NCBI RefSeq assembly: GCF_019578655.1
Contig: NC_063264.1
Span: 6,613,213 to 6,677,212 of the forward strand
Direction: 5' to 3'
Length of the DNA stretch: 64,000 bases
DNA from: Ricinus communis
Taxonomy: Eukaryota > Streptophyta > Magnoliopsida > Malpighiales > Euphorbiaceae
In this document: positions 11,321 to 21,723 of the stretch, one piece after another
Layout of the letters: each line of letters opens with the position of its first letter
Numbering within the stretch: the first letter of the stretch is position 1
Notes under the pieces: generated by a model
What the model saw: the letters and a program-made list of their open reading frames with translations, nothing else
Databases searched by the model: none
What the model was told of the DNA's origin: nothing
Position numbers and translations under genes: made by a program

Positions 11321-11699
11321 CTGAAGGTTTTCTTTTAGTTACTGAGTGCCCCTTCCGAATTAATAGAAGGTTTCAAGAACATTTTCTGCCATTACATAAC
11401 TGATTAATGTCAATTCAATTGTTTTAAAATGTTTTTTCTTGTCTGTCACTGCGAATTTTATTGCTGTTTAATAAATGATTTTGTTTCTCAAAGAAAGGAT
11501 TCGAAAAAGAAAATAAGTTATGTGGAGAGTAAAATACTTTATTTTACAATGAGAACCTATACAAGAGACCTGCATATCCAAAACAAACTTAGAAGAACCC
11601 ACCGCCACTAGCAGCTCGTTCCCCACCGCACACTCTCAATCTCTGGAACTGGAAATTGTTGAATTTGAGGTCAAAGTGGACATTTGAACATAACACTCA

Positions 11700-14629
11700 C
11701 CTTGATGGCATGGAATATGGCGCTCTGTTTCACCTGTTGTATACATGTTCTGGTTCTTCAGCTCCAATAGAGGAATTGAATGAAGAAGGTCACCCAGTGG
11801 TCTCCTACTATTGGCAAACGAGTCTCATTGGTCGGGATTTTGGGTTGGCATGTAAACCAGCAAATGCCATTGTAGCTGCAAGGACTATATCTTTCATGTC
11901 AACTTTTGTTGTCAGAGGTGGCAAGCGTGGATCCAATACATTATTTAGCATTATATTTTTCTGAGATGATGATGATGAGAGGAGCTCTCGTGGATGCTTT
12001 CTATTAGAATTTCCAATGCCACCACTCCAAAACTATAAACGTTACATTTTTCTCTCACCACCATAGTATAAGCAAGTTCTGCACTGTAGAAGACTGTATT
12101 AAACATAAATTAAAAGAAAAGAGTTCCTGTTTTTTTCCTTAACTAGCATTCTGTATCTCACCCAAGCGAATGTGAATAATTTAAGAGAAGAAAAGTTCAC
12201 CTGAAGCAATATATCCATAGGTCCCAGCAAGAAGAGTTTGATTGGATGAATCAGGACAGAGGAGTCTAGCAATTCAAAAACCAGACAAGAATCCTTCCAT
12301 CTCTGAGTTCAAGAGAATGATGTTGCTTGATATGTCTCGATGAACAATTGGCAGGGAATACTCATGAATATAAGACAAAGCATTTGCTATGACTCTTAGA
12401 ATGCTAATTCTTTTAGCCCAATCCAACTCCACAGCTTCATCATCATTTCTCAACATGCAGAATAAGCTTCCCCTTTCCACATATTCATAAACCAAAAGCA
12501 TTGATCTCTTATGCAGACAAAACCCATGAAGCTTGACTATGTTCTTGTGGCGTATTCCGGTCAGCATCTTTACCTCATTCTTGAAGCATTTATCAAAAGT
12601 GGGCTCCTCTGCTTCTAACCCGTGGAGTTTCTTTAGGGCAACCACTTTGCCGCCAGGAAGTTGTGCTCTGTATACGCTGCCATAGCCACCAGTGCCGATG
12701 CAATATCTGAAGTCAAAGTCTTGAGTTGCTTCAATAATGTTTTCAAATGCTATCTTCCCATCATAGTTCCACATCGAAAACACATCTCCATTCTTCAAGG
12801 CTTTGTCCTCGTGCTGCAAAAAACTGGCCTTACGAGAAAGGAATAGAAATCCAAGAATTGAGAAGACAAGAAACATGCCAACAGGAATACATATTTCCAT
12901 GTAGTGCAAGACGACGTTGGCTTTGTGTGGTCGGAAGCACTCACCATGGCATGTTGAATTGTCATTTCCAGAGAGTTGATCAGGGCTAGACGATGAACAC
13001 TGGTGAATTTTAGCCAGCAAGGAATTATCATTCACAATGATGAGTGGCCTGCTAGGCAAGCAAGCAACAGAATCTGGAATCTGACCCGACAGATTATTGT
13101 AGCTCAAGTCCATGATATTTAATTGCCTCAAGTTTCCAATTGTAGAAGGTATTTCTCCGCTAATCAAATTGCAACTCAGATTCAATACAAATAGTATAGA
13201 CAAGTTTCCAACTTGAAGGGGAATGCTTCCATTTAAAGGTTGTTGCTTAGCGACAAACGCTCTAAACTAGAGCAATTTGTTAACTGAACTGGGATTTGTC
13301 CGCTAAATTTGTTGCTAGAAAGATCCATTTTATGTATATTGAATAGTTTTCCAATTTCAGAGGGAACCGTACCAGAAATTTTGTTTTCAGAGAGATCAAG
13401 ATGATACAAGGAACGTAATTTTGTAAGCTCATATGGTATTGATCCTCCTAAGAGATTTGAATGAAGAGACAAATATTTCAAATTGGTCAAATTACCACTA
13501 GATGAAGGGATTGGGCCAATGAGAGTGTTCCGGTTTAAGCTCAGGTAACCAAGGCTCTTCAAATTTCCAATTTCTGAAAGAATCAAGCCATGAATTTGGT
13601 TGCCGTCAAGAATCTGAAATACCAATTTGGTTAAATTACCAAGAGTAGAAAGGATTGGACCAGTCAGTTTATTTCCGGACATGCTTAAATAACCAAGACT
13701 TTTCAAGTTTCCAAGTTTTGGAGGGATAAAACCATTAATTTGGTTGCCATCAAGAGAAAGGAATTACAATTTGGTTAAATTGTCAAGAGATGAAGGGAGC
13801 GGACCCATGAGTTGGTTTCTGCTTATGCTCAAAAAACTGAGGCTCCTCGAGTTTCCAATCTTATTAGGGATAGAGCCATTAATTTGGTTCTCATGAAGAC
13901 GAAGACTTTCCAATTGGATTAAATTGCTAAGAAATGAAGGGATCTCACCAATGAGTTGGTTTCTACTCGTGTCTAAATAATGGAGATTCTTCAAGTTTCC
14001 AATCTCTGGAGGGATATAGCCATAAGTTGGGTTGTCAGCAAGAGAAAATTTCTTCAAATTGGCTAAAAGGCCAATGGTAGAGGGAATTGGACCAAAAATG
14101 GAATTGTGAGTGAGATCAAGATGGGTTAGATTGGTTAAGAGACCAAGAGCTGAAGGGATTTGGTCAAGGAGGTGATTGTAACTGAGATTCAGAAGCACAA
14201 GGGGACTTAGATTTCCTACAGTGGAGGAATGGATCCATTTATTTCATTAAATGAAATGTCAAGTTCCACTAAACGAGTAAGGTTAGCAAGAGAGTGAAAA
14301 GGAACCTCCCCTAGTGAATAATTGTGGGTCAGTACGAGGTACTTAAGCTGGGAAAGCATACCTATTTCATGCGGGATGCTCCGAGTGACTCCGTTTCCAT
14401 CAAGAACAAGTCGGATGAGGTTCGGAAAATACGAGAAATTGAGGTTCCTGATACTTGATTTGTCGGTGCAATAGAGAGGTGGAGAAATCTCAACCACAGC
14501 GCCAAGTTGATTGCAAGTAATACCAGGCCACCTGCAATGATCCGAGGTGATGTTGAAATCAAGACACCACCATCCACTCTCGAGCAAAGCATTCCCTTCT
14601 GAATGCGACTGCATAGATAATGAATTCAA
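11700..14629 (-). pseudogene. Full-length LRR receptor-like kinase pseudogene (MIK2-like)
   Basis: Minus strand. LRRNT cap (SGWWCLDFNITSDHCRWPGI), about fifteen LRRs, a transmembrane segment (GMFLVFSILGFLFLS, about 12890-12846) and a kinase domain with GTGGYGSVY, VVALKKLH, IRHKNIVKLH and IVHRDISSNI. Lesions: one-base deletion near 14223-14227; in-frame TAA at 13764-13766; one-base deletion near 13234-13238; the DFG magnesium-binding motif reads G-F-stop (TGA at 12274-12276); one-base loss near 11998; and a frameshift near 11815. An intron at about 12079-12200 keeps GT and AG ends and sits before ELAYTM, as in the family. C-terminal homology (IPLLELKNQ) reaches about 11700. In related genes such receptors sense extracellular signals at the plasma membrane; this copy cannot be made. 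Confidence 0.92.
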
Positions 14630-15250
14630 ATCAAATCAATAACGTCATTACTTTTAGACAATGAAATAGTCGATCGAGAAATCTCAAACTTGCATATCAG
14701 AGGGCTAAATTTTCCATTATTTGTTTTGTATTGTTTAATCTCATAAGAGTTAAGGCTTGAGTTGATTATATTTTGAGTGCAAAAAAAGTTACTTTTGAGA
14801 GAAAGAGAAAAAAAAGTCATTGTTAAGACGTAAAAGTTGCTAATATGAAAAAGTTTGAACTAAATTGTCAGAGTTTTTTTGAATTGTGATACACGAAATA
14901 ATGAAATTTATAATTGAGATAAAAGAGTAAAAACGTCGTAAATTTAAGATTTTTAAATATTATATAAATAAAATTAATCATATTAATGTGTGATATTATT
15001 TATTAAATAACATATATATTTAAATTATGTATTACCATTAATTATTTATAATTAAAAAAATTAACTAATATAAATTAGTATGTAATTAATTTTATGTATA
15101 GCTAATGTTATAGATTAAATTTATTTAAACTTTTTTTCAAAAATTTAGCCAGAGTCTAGGACGAATGAGATAGATTCAATGCTAAAGCAAAGGCATTTAG
15201 AACTATGTTCTTAATTATATCATATCAGGAACTTCCTTTGTCTCTGTCCT
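14630..15250. other. Upstream DNA of the LRR kinase pseudogene
   Basis: AT-rich. The part at 14695-14850 resembles 10560-10700 and so belongs to the duplicated flank. No gene seen. Confidence 0.5.
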
Positions 15251-15365
15251 GACAGGAAGTTGTAGAATGTCAAGATGCAGAAAGCAAGAAAACAGAGCTA
15301 ATGGCAAAGTCTTCTGTTGGAGCTTGCCTGAATTCAGTTCCAATAAAACCATGCCAGGGCTAAAG

Positions 15366-17327
15366 GGATTGTTATATCATGCACCCGAGTCCATAATTCT
15401 TTATGTCCCAGGCGTGCAATATACGTCTGAGATTTCTTTTATTTTTTATTTTTATTTTAAATATTAAAAGCCATCTCTATACAAACACTACGTTCCATCT
15501 CTTTAATCTTTTTACTATATTATCGTTAATAATTTCTTATTATATTTTTATTTTAATCTTTTATTTTTAGTTTATTCTATATTTTTTTATTTTTTTATTA
15601 TATGCTAGTATTTTATAATGAAAAATCATATATTAAAAGGAAATTTTATACATATATGAAATTTTATTACAATTTAATTTTCTATTAAAATATTAGATTT
15701 AATCATAAAAATATATATTTATATATTAAATTATATTACCTTTTACTTCCAAAAAAAATATTAGTTATTTCTTATCATTACATAATAATATTTTGATTTT
15801 AAAATTTAATAATAATAATAAAATATCAAAATTAATAATTTTATATTTATAATTATAAATTACAAAACACAATCATATGTTATGAATACAAATTCATTAG
15901 TAAAAACTATAAACGTAAATCATAAAACTACACGTTCGTAAATTAACAATATGTTCATGAATTATAAATTATAAGTTCATTACAAGTATACTTGAAGTTC
16001 ATATATAATATTCTAGAAGTTCATAAAAATATACAGATTCATAGGTTAAAAATAAAAGGTTCATAATTTATAAACTATTAAGTTCATCACATGTACACCT
16101 AAAGTTCATAGAATATAGTTTAAAAATTTATAATTTAAAAAATATATTCATATTTTAACTGATGAGATTTACAGTTCAGAACTGATTATTTTTATACCTT
16201 AGATTTGATAAACCTATAAGTAATACTTAATGATCTTATTATTTATAGTTACATTTAATATTAAATCTTCAATGAACCTACATTGTACTACAAATGTACC
16301 TAAAAATAATGTCTAATGATCCTAATGAATATGTGTGACAGTGAAAATTCAGTGTCATATAAAAAATAAATATGATATCTTATAAAAAAATTAGAACCAT
16401 CATTGAAGTCATTAAAAGAAAACTACTAAAAAATGTTAGAATTTGTAAATAAAAATTACATTTTTTAAATCATAAAACTAAAGGTTCGTAAGTTAACAAC
16501 AGGTCCATAAATTATAAACTATAAGTTCATTACAAGTATACTTGAAGTCATATATAATATCCTAGAAGCTAAAAAGAATATATAAATTCATCAGTTAAAA
16601 GGAAAATGTTCATAATTTATAAACTATAAGTTCATTACACGTACATTTGAGATTCAATAGATTATAATTTAAAAATTTATAATTTGAAAAACATATTCAT
16701 ATTTTAACCGATGAATTTACAGTTCAGAACTAATGAATCTACACTTTATATTTAATGAACCTATAGGTAATACTTAATAATCTTGTTGTTTATAACTATA
16801 TTTAATAGTAAATCCTTAATGAATCTAGACTGTACTACAAATGAATATACAATTTATATATAATGAACCTACAATTTATGTCTAATGAACCTAATGAATA
16901 TGCATGATAATAAAAACTCAATGTCATATAAAGAATAAATATGATATTTTATAAAAAAATTAAAACTATCCTTGAAGTCATTAAAAAAAAAACTACTAAA
17001 AAATTTTAAAATTTGTAAATAAAAATCACATTAAAAATTTTACACAAATAAAATTTTAATTTTTATTATTTCTATTAATATTTATTATACTAACATTATT
17101 TTTATAAGAATCAACTACTATAAAATTACTAATTTTTAAAATAATCAATATTTAATTCTAAATAAAATTAATTTTAGAATTTAATACATAATAAAATTAT
17201 TAATTTACCAAATATTAAATATAAAATTAAATTATGAAATTTATAATTAATTCATTTAGTACATAGTCATCGACCGCAGGTCAAGTCCATATTATTGTAT
17301 CCAGCTAGGTACATCATATAATTTACC
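15366..17327. mobile_element. AT-rich non-autonomous DNA element with 9-bp target duplication (MULE-like)
   Basis: This 1,962-bp insert interrupts a sequence that is continuous at 10.8 kb. Its ends are imperfect inverted repeats: 14 of the first 20 bases agree between the left end (GGATTGTTATATCATGCACC) and the reverse complement of the right end (GGTAAATTATATGATGTACC), with weaker agreement beyond. GGGCTAAAG (15357-15365) and GGGCTGAAG (17328-17336) flank it as a 9-bp duplication with one mismatch. A 9-bp duplication is the size made by Mutator-like transposases. It has no transposase and is very AT-rich; the middle is an internal tandem duplication. Confidence 0.65.
15918..17032 (+). repeat. 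Tandem duplication, two copies of about 550-570 bp
   Basis: Copy 1 (about 15918-16467) and copy 2 (16468-17032) both run from AATCATAAAACTA..GGTTCGTAA through repeated TATAAGTTCATTAC and TTACAGTTCAGAACT to AACTACTAAAAAAT and ATTTGTAAATAAAAAT. Both are diverged by many point changes. They lie inside the 15366-17327 element. Shorter motifs such as AGTTCAT and AATGAACCTA recur within each copy. Confidence 0.85.
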
Positions 17328-17505
17328 GGGCTGAAGAGCATGGACTTAGAGGAATGTCAATAGTGCATTGAAGCCTGACCTGCCATGCTTTAGTTCATAA
17401 AATTGGCAGGGTCACAGGGTTCCAAGAATTATTATCCACATTTTTGTAGGTTCGGATCCTACTTTGGGGTCCGATTGGATTTATTTTAAATTAAAGGATT
17501 CGGAT

Positions 17506-18253
17506 GAATGGCCAGAGAGATTATTGTAGCCTTGAAATCATACAGTTATTATTATTATTATTATTATTATTTGGCCCTTTTGATTTACAATCTTAATTGG
17601 ATGGATACTTTTCCTTTCAATTTCTTTTTTCCCTTGGAATTTGGTTATCTAGTCTAAATTGACTTGAAAAATTTAATTGATGGGATATTCATAAGTATTA
17701 TAAAAAACGATAATATTCCAGAGTTTTCATTTTATGATACCAAGATCACAACAATTTCATTGCAACTCTTCTCCTCCTCAATGATTCTTTCCTTCTTATG
17801 TCTAAGGTGGAAAGTATAACCTAAAATAAAAATACATTCTCATAGACTTTACATTAAAATAAGTTAATTTTGCTAATAATTGAATCAAATTTTAACAAGA
17901 ATTTTATCGAAGGGTAAATTTACTTCCACATTTGGCTTCTGGTAGCTGGCCCCACAATCACCTTTCAATACTTTTTTTTTTTATAAATTTGTCCTCATTG
18001 ATATTTATAATTTTTTCTAATTCTTAAATTTATATAAATTTATTTATAATCTTTATTAATTTATTTATTTTTAATTTTTAGTTTTTTATCAATTTTTTTT
18101 TATTTTTTTCATATTGACAAGAATATTTTCATTTTTTATATTTATTACTGATTAAACTTTTTAGAATCGCTCCAGAATTCGTACGTAATTTTAATGCCAT
18201 GGGTGTCGAAAACATAGACAACTTTTTCCATGCTAATCAGTTTTTGGATATTT
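17506..18253. other. Intergenic, no gene seen
   Basis: AT-rich, with an (ATT)n microsatellite at about 17545-17571. No coding signal. Confidence 0.5.
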
Positions 18254-18261
18254 GGTGTAAC

Positions 18262-19679
18262 TAGGACTGAGTATGAATCTTGGTGATTCCCACCCAAACC
18301 GAATAACCGTACTGAAAAATACCAGAACCGAAATAACTGAAAGTTTTTATAACCGAATTGAACCGATCCGAATTTTTTTACTATTATGGTATGGTACTGG
18401 TTCTTTAGTAAAAAGCATTACCATAACCGATCCGTCTTGTCGATCCAGGACCAAACCGTAGAACCGAATTTTTTACATATATTTATTAATAATTATTTAT
18501 ATTATATAAATAATACATATTAAAAATAACTATAATATTATAAAATACTTTATACTCTATAAAAAATTATATTATATTTATCATTTATATAATTCAAGCA
18601 ATCATATCGAAATAAAAAATAATACATATTAAAAATAACTATAATATTATAATATACTTTATACTCTATAAAAAATATAAGTTGTATATATTAATATGTA
18701 ACATAGTATACTGATACTAGTAATCTAGTATACATACTATAATACTAGATTTAAAGTACTTAAAAGCTAGATGCAAAGTAGAGTACTTGAAACCTAAATA
18801 TACCATTTATTACGGTGAAGATGAGGCAAAAAATTTCGAAAAAAAGGGTGAAAATAGCTTTAGAGTTGATGGTGGATGAATACAAGATAATTGAGGATCA
18901 ATTATATATGGGTCAGGTTGTAGGGAGCTCAGAGAAATCTGCATATGATAGTGGGCCAAGTGATACGGAAATAGAAGAAGAGTGATACGAAAACAGAGAA
19001 GAGATTGATGATAGGGCTGAGCACGAATCAGTCCACTATCGTATGCAGATTTCTTTGAGCTCCCTACAACCTCACCCATATATAATTGATCCTCAATTAT
19101 TTTGTATTCATCCACCATCAACTCTAAAGCTATTTTCACCATTTTTTACAAATTTTTTTGCCTCATCTTCACCATAATAAATGGTATACTTAGGTTTCAA
19201 GTACTTTAATTTGCACCTAACTTTTAAGTACTTTAAATCTAGTATTATAGTATGTATACTAGATTACTAGTATCAATATACTATGTTACATATTAATATA
19301 TACAACTTATATTTTTTATAGAGTATAAAGTATATTATAATATTATAGTTATTTTTAATATGTATTATTTTTTTATTTCGATAACAATTACTTGAATTAT
19401 ATAAATGATAAATATAAAATAATTTTTTATAGAGTATAAAGTATTTTATAATATTATAGTTATTTTTAATATGTATTATTTATATAATATAAATAATTAT
19501 TAATAAATATATGTAAAAATTCGGTTCTACTTGGTCACAACCAAGACCATACGATAATAGTAAAAAAATTCGGATCGGTTCAATTCGGTTATAGAAACTT
19601 TCGGTTATTTCAGTTATGGTATTTTTCGGTACGGTTATTCGATTCGGGCGGGAATCACCAAGATCCATGCTCAGTCCTA
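18262..19679. repeat. 1.4-kb near-perfect palindrome within the hAT element
   Basis: Left arm 18262-18954 (about 693 bp) and right arm 19033-19679 (about 647 bp) are inverted copies separated by a 78-bp spacer. The outer ends are perfect inverted repeats (TAGGACTGAG and CTCAGTCCTA). The arms carry a coding-like stretch near the spacer (VKIALELMVDEYKIIEDQLY) that looks like a transposase piece. The base right of 19679 begins hAT-like sequence directly, with no copy of the 8-bp target. Confidence 0.93.
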
Positions 19680-19707
19680 ATTGATGAGTTCTTTTTAGAG
19701 GAAGAAG

Positions 19708-20151
19708 CGCCAAAAGAATTTGTCTAAGATATCTGAGTTAAATAGGTACTTCAAAGAATTTGCAGAAAAATTCGCCATTGATTTCGATATCTTAGCATGG
19801 TGGAAGGTGAATTCAATAAGGTATCCTATCTTATCCAAGGTTGCACGCGATATATTGGCTATCCAAGCTTCAATAGTAGCCTCTGAATCTGCATTTAGTA
19901 CTGGAGGACGAACTCTAGATCAATATAGAAGTTCTTTACTTCCTACAACAGCGGAAGTCCTCATTTGTTGTCAAGATTGGCTTAGAAGTTCAAATAAACC
20001 TATCCAACTAGAAGAATTAATAGAGGATATTGAAAGCATAGGGTCATGTAACATTTCTTTACTTCTTACATATGTTTGTTTATTGTTGATGCTGTTAAGT
20101 TTTATTGACGTAATTTTTTACTTTTATTGTAGAAATTATTCAAAATTCTAA
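19708..20151 (+). pseudogene. hAT transposase C-terminal dimerisation domain remnant
   Basis: The plus frame reads SELNRYFKEFAEKFAIDFDI, LAWWKVNSIRYPILSKVARD, ILAIQASIVASESAFSTGGR, then LDQYRSSLLPTTAEVLICCQ and DWLRSS. This is the hAT family C-terminal region (Dimer_Tnp_hAT), with its WWKVN, ARDILAI and ASESAFSTGGR signatures. The N-terminal BED zinc finger and most of the catalytic domain are missing. The frame abuts the right arm of the palindrome, with a frame change in between (FFLEEEAPKEFV in a neighbouring frame). A hydrophobic tail after DWLRSS is probably non-coding read-through. Confidence 0.9.
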
Positions 20152-20703
20152 GATTGGTGAGTCCCTTATGCCAAGATTAAATGTGGAGTGCTGATTTTGA
20201 GGGGAGGTAATAACATTCCTTTGCTAATTTTGGACATGTATTTTAGTGCTACATAAAGTTTATAAATTTATTTATTTTAATGATTTCCATCTGCAAAATA
20301 TTTTTATGCTAGGAGTAACATATATTTTAATGGTTTGTATTTGAATATTGAATAAATTATTATATTTGCAAGTGACTGAATTGCAAAACAGGTTGTTCAA
20401 GAATGTGATTGTAATTCTAATTCAGATTTTCATGCTACTTTTTTTAGGTTGGTAATCATATTTTCTCTAAATGTATTTGATTAAAGATGAGATTAAAGTT
20501 GTGTTTTTAAAATTTTTTAGAGTCGAAAATAGCACCGAACCGAACTGTATTTAACCGTAAAATTGGTACAATACGGTATTGGATCCTTTTATGTTTGGTA
20601 CGATACTCGTACCTTCAATTTTAAAATAACCGAGGTTTGGTATGATACTGGTGATTTATAGATAACCGAATTGGAGCGATCCGTGCTCAGCCCCAGGTGT
20701 AAT

Positions 20704-21200
20704 AAACTTGCAAACGCATGAGATGTCAATGCTTTTCAGGACTTGACAACACTTGGAGATGGAGGGGTTTCTGGTCCCTTTTCTAAAACGAGCTTAATAC
20801 ATTGGGTTATGAGTTCAGGATTCAGGAACTTTATCCTTGCATTGAGCTCATACCTTTCTATAACACCCAAATTCAGTTTCCAACCATAGTCAGTATTTCC
20901 ATGACAAGAAAATAAGTCTTAGGATTTTCCATTCTCCCTCACAATTTGTATCAATTTCTCAAAAGTTTTTTTTAATAGTGATTTGCTTGTTCTGAGTTTT
21001 CTGGTGGTGGTCTTCCCTTTATAGAGAGTAAAGGAGGGTAATTGAAGGTATATAGTTATTTTGTTTGAGTTATATTTGGTTAATTTTCAGTTTAAGGAAA
21101 GTAATTTAATGAAAAGTGGCCCATAAGATCTATAGTATTAGGAAATCACTCGAGTAAACGCTCATAATCATTACTAGATCTTTTTTGTCCTATTTTTGCC
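20704..21200 (+). repeat. Copy of the BURP-gene upstream region, here downstream of the gene
   Basis: This stretch (ATAAACTTGCAAACGCA, then TTCAGGACTTGACAACAC, then GATTTGCTTGTTCTGAGTTT and GGTGGTCTTCCCTTTAT) resembles 24635-25200 (AATAAACTTGCAACTAC, TTTCAAGACCTGATAACAC, GATTTGCTTGTTTTGAGTTT, GATGGCCTTTATTTG) in the same orientation. The two copies bracket the BURP gene. From 21200 to 21720 I see only probable 3' flank. Confidence 0.75.
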
Positions 21201-21723
21201 TACATGATGTAGCATTCACTGCTTTTATAAAACTATTTTTAGAATTTAAAATATTAAGAAATAGTTTTGTAGAAATGATAAATGTCACATCAGATAGACA
21301 AAAGGTGAGACAAAAAATAGTGGGCTATGTAGTATTATTCTTTAAATTACTCAAATTAAGCAGACAAAATCTTGATGCAATAATACAGTCATTTTTATTT
21401 AAAATGTACATCCAAAGCTAAAAAAGATATTAGCTTACAAGCATTTTGCAAAGGATACTTAGAAAGGCACACATAATTAAGCATGCTACAAGGATTTTTG
21501 AACTAGACATGTACTGAAAGCAATACATAATTATTGTCAAGAACACATTAAAACTAACGAGATTACTAGCAGTACAAGCAATTTGCCAAATATATACATA
21601 TAGGCAGACGTAGAATGCTTCAGGAATTTGAACTAGACATTACTGAAAGCAATATATATATAAGACTTCAAAGCATCCATAACTCAAGCAGTACCAGGTA
21701 GTTTGTTACTTTCTGGAGCTTTC

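Larger units (their letters stand above)
15255..17505 (+). repeat. Duplicated LRR-flanking segment, copy 2, split by an insertion
   Basis: 15255-15356 and 17337-17505 together match 10700-10970. The break point is exactly at the element described at 15366-17327. Confidence 0.8.
18262..20695. mobile_element. hAT-superfamily DNA transposon, defective
   Basis: A 2.43-kb element with ends TAGGACTGAG and CTCAGCCCCA (8 of 10 bases agree as inverted repeats) is flanked by the 8-bp duplication GGTGTAAC (18254-18261) and GGTGTAAT (20696-20703). An 8-bp duplication is the hAT hallmark. Subterminal DNA is full of ACCGAA/CGGTT motifs, common in plant hATs. A hAT C-terminal domain is encoded at 19708-20151. 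A related sequence at 24610-24670 carries a single GGCGTAAT where this element sits and so looks like an empty site. Most of the transposase is gone and the left part is an inverted duplication. Confidence 0.88.

Noticed and set aside
11656..11964. Plus-strand 102-codon frame
   Set aside because: It runs antisense to the C-terminal kinase region of the LRR pseudogene, which explains it.
18810..19142. Minus-strand 110-codon frame across the palindrome centre
   Set aside because: It exists because the palindrome carries the same transposase piece on both strands. It is not an independent gene.
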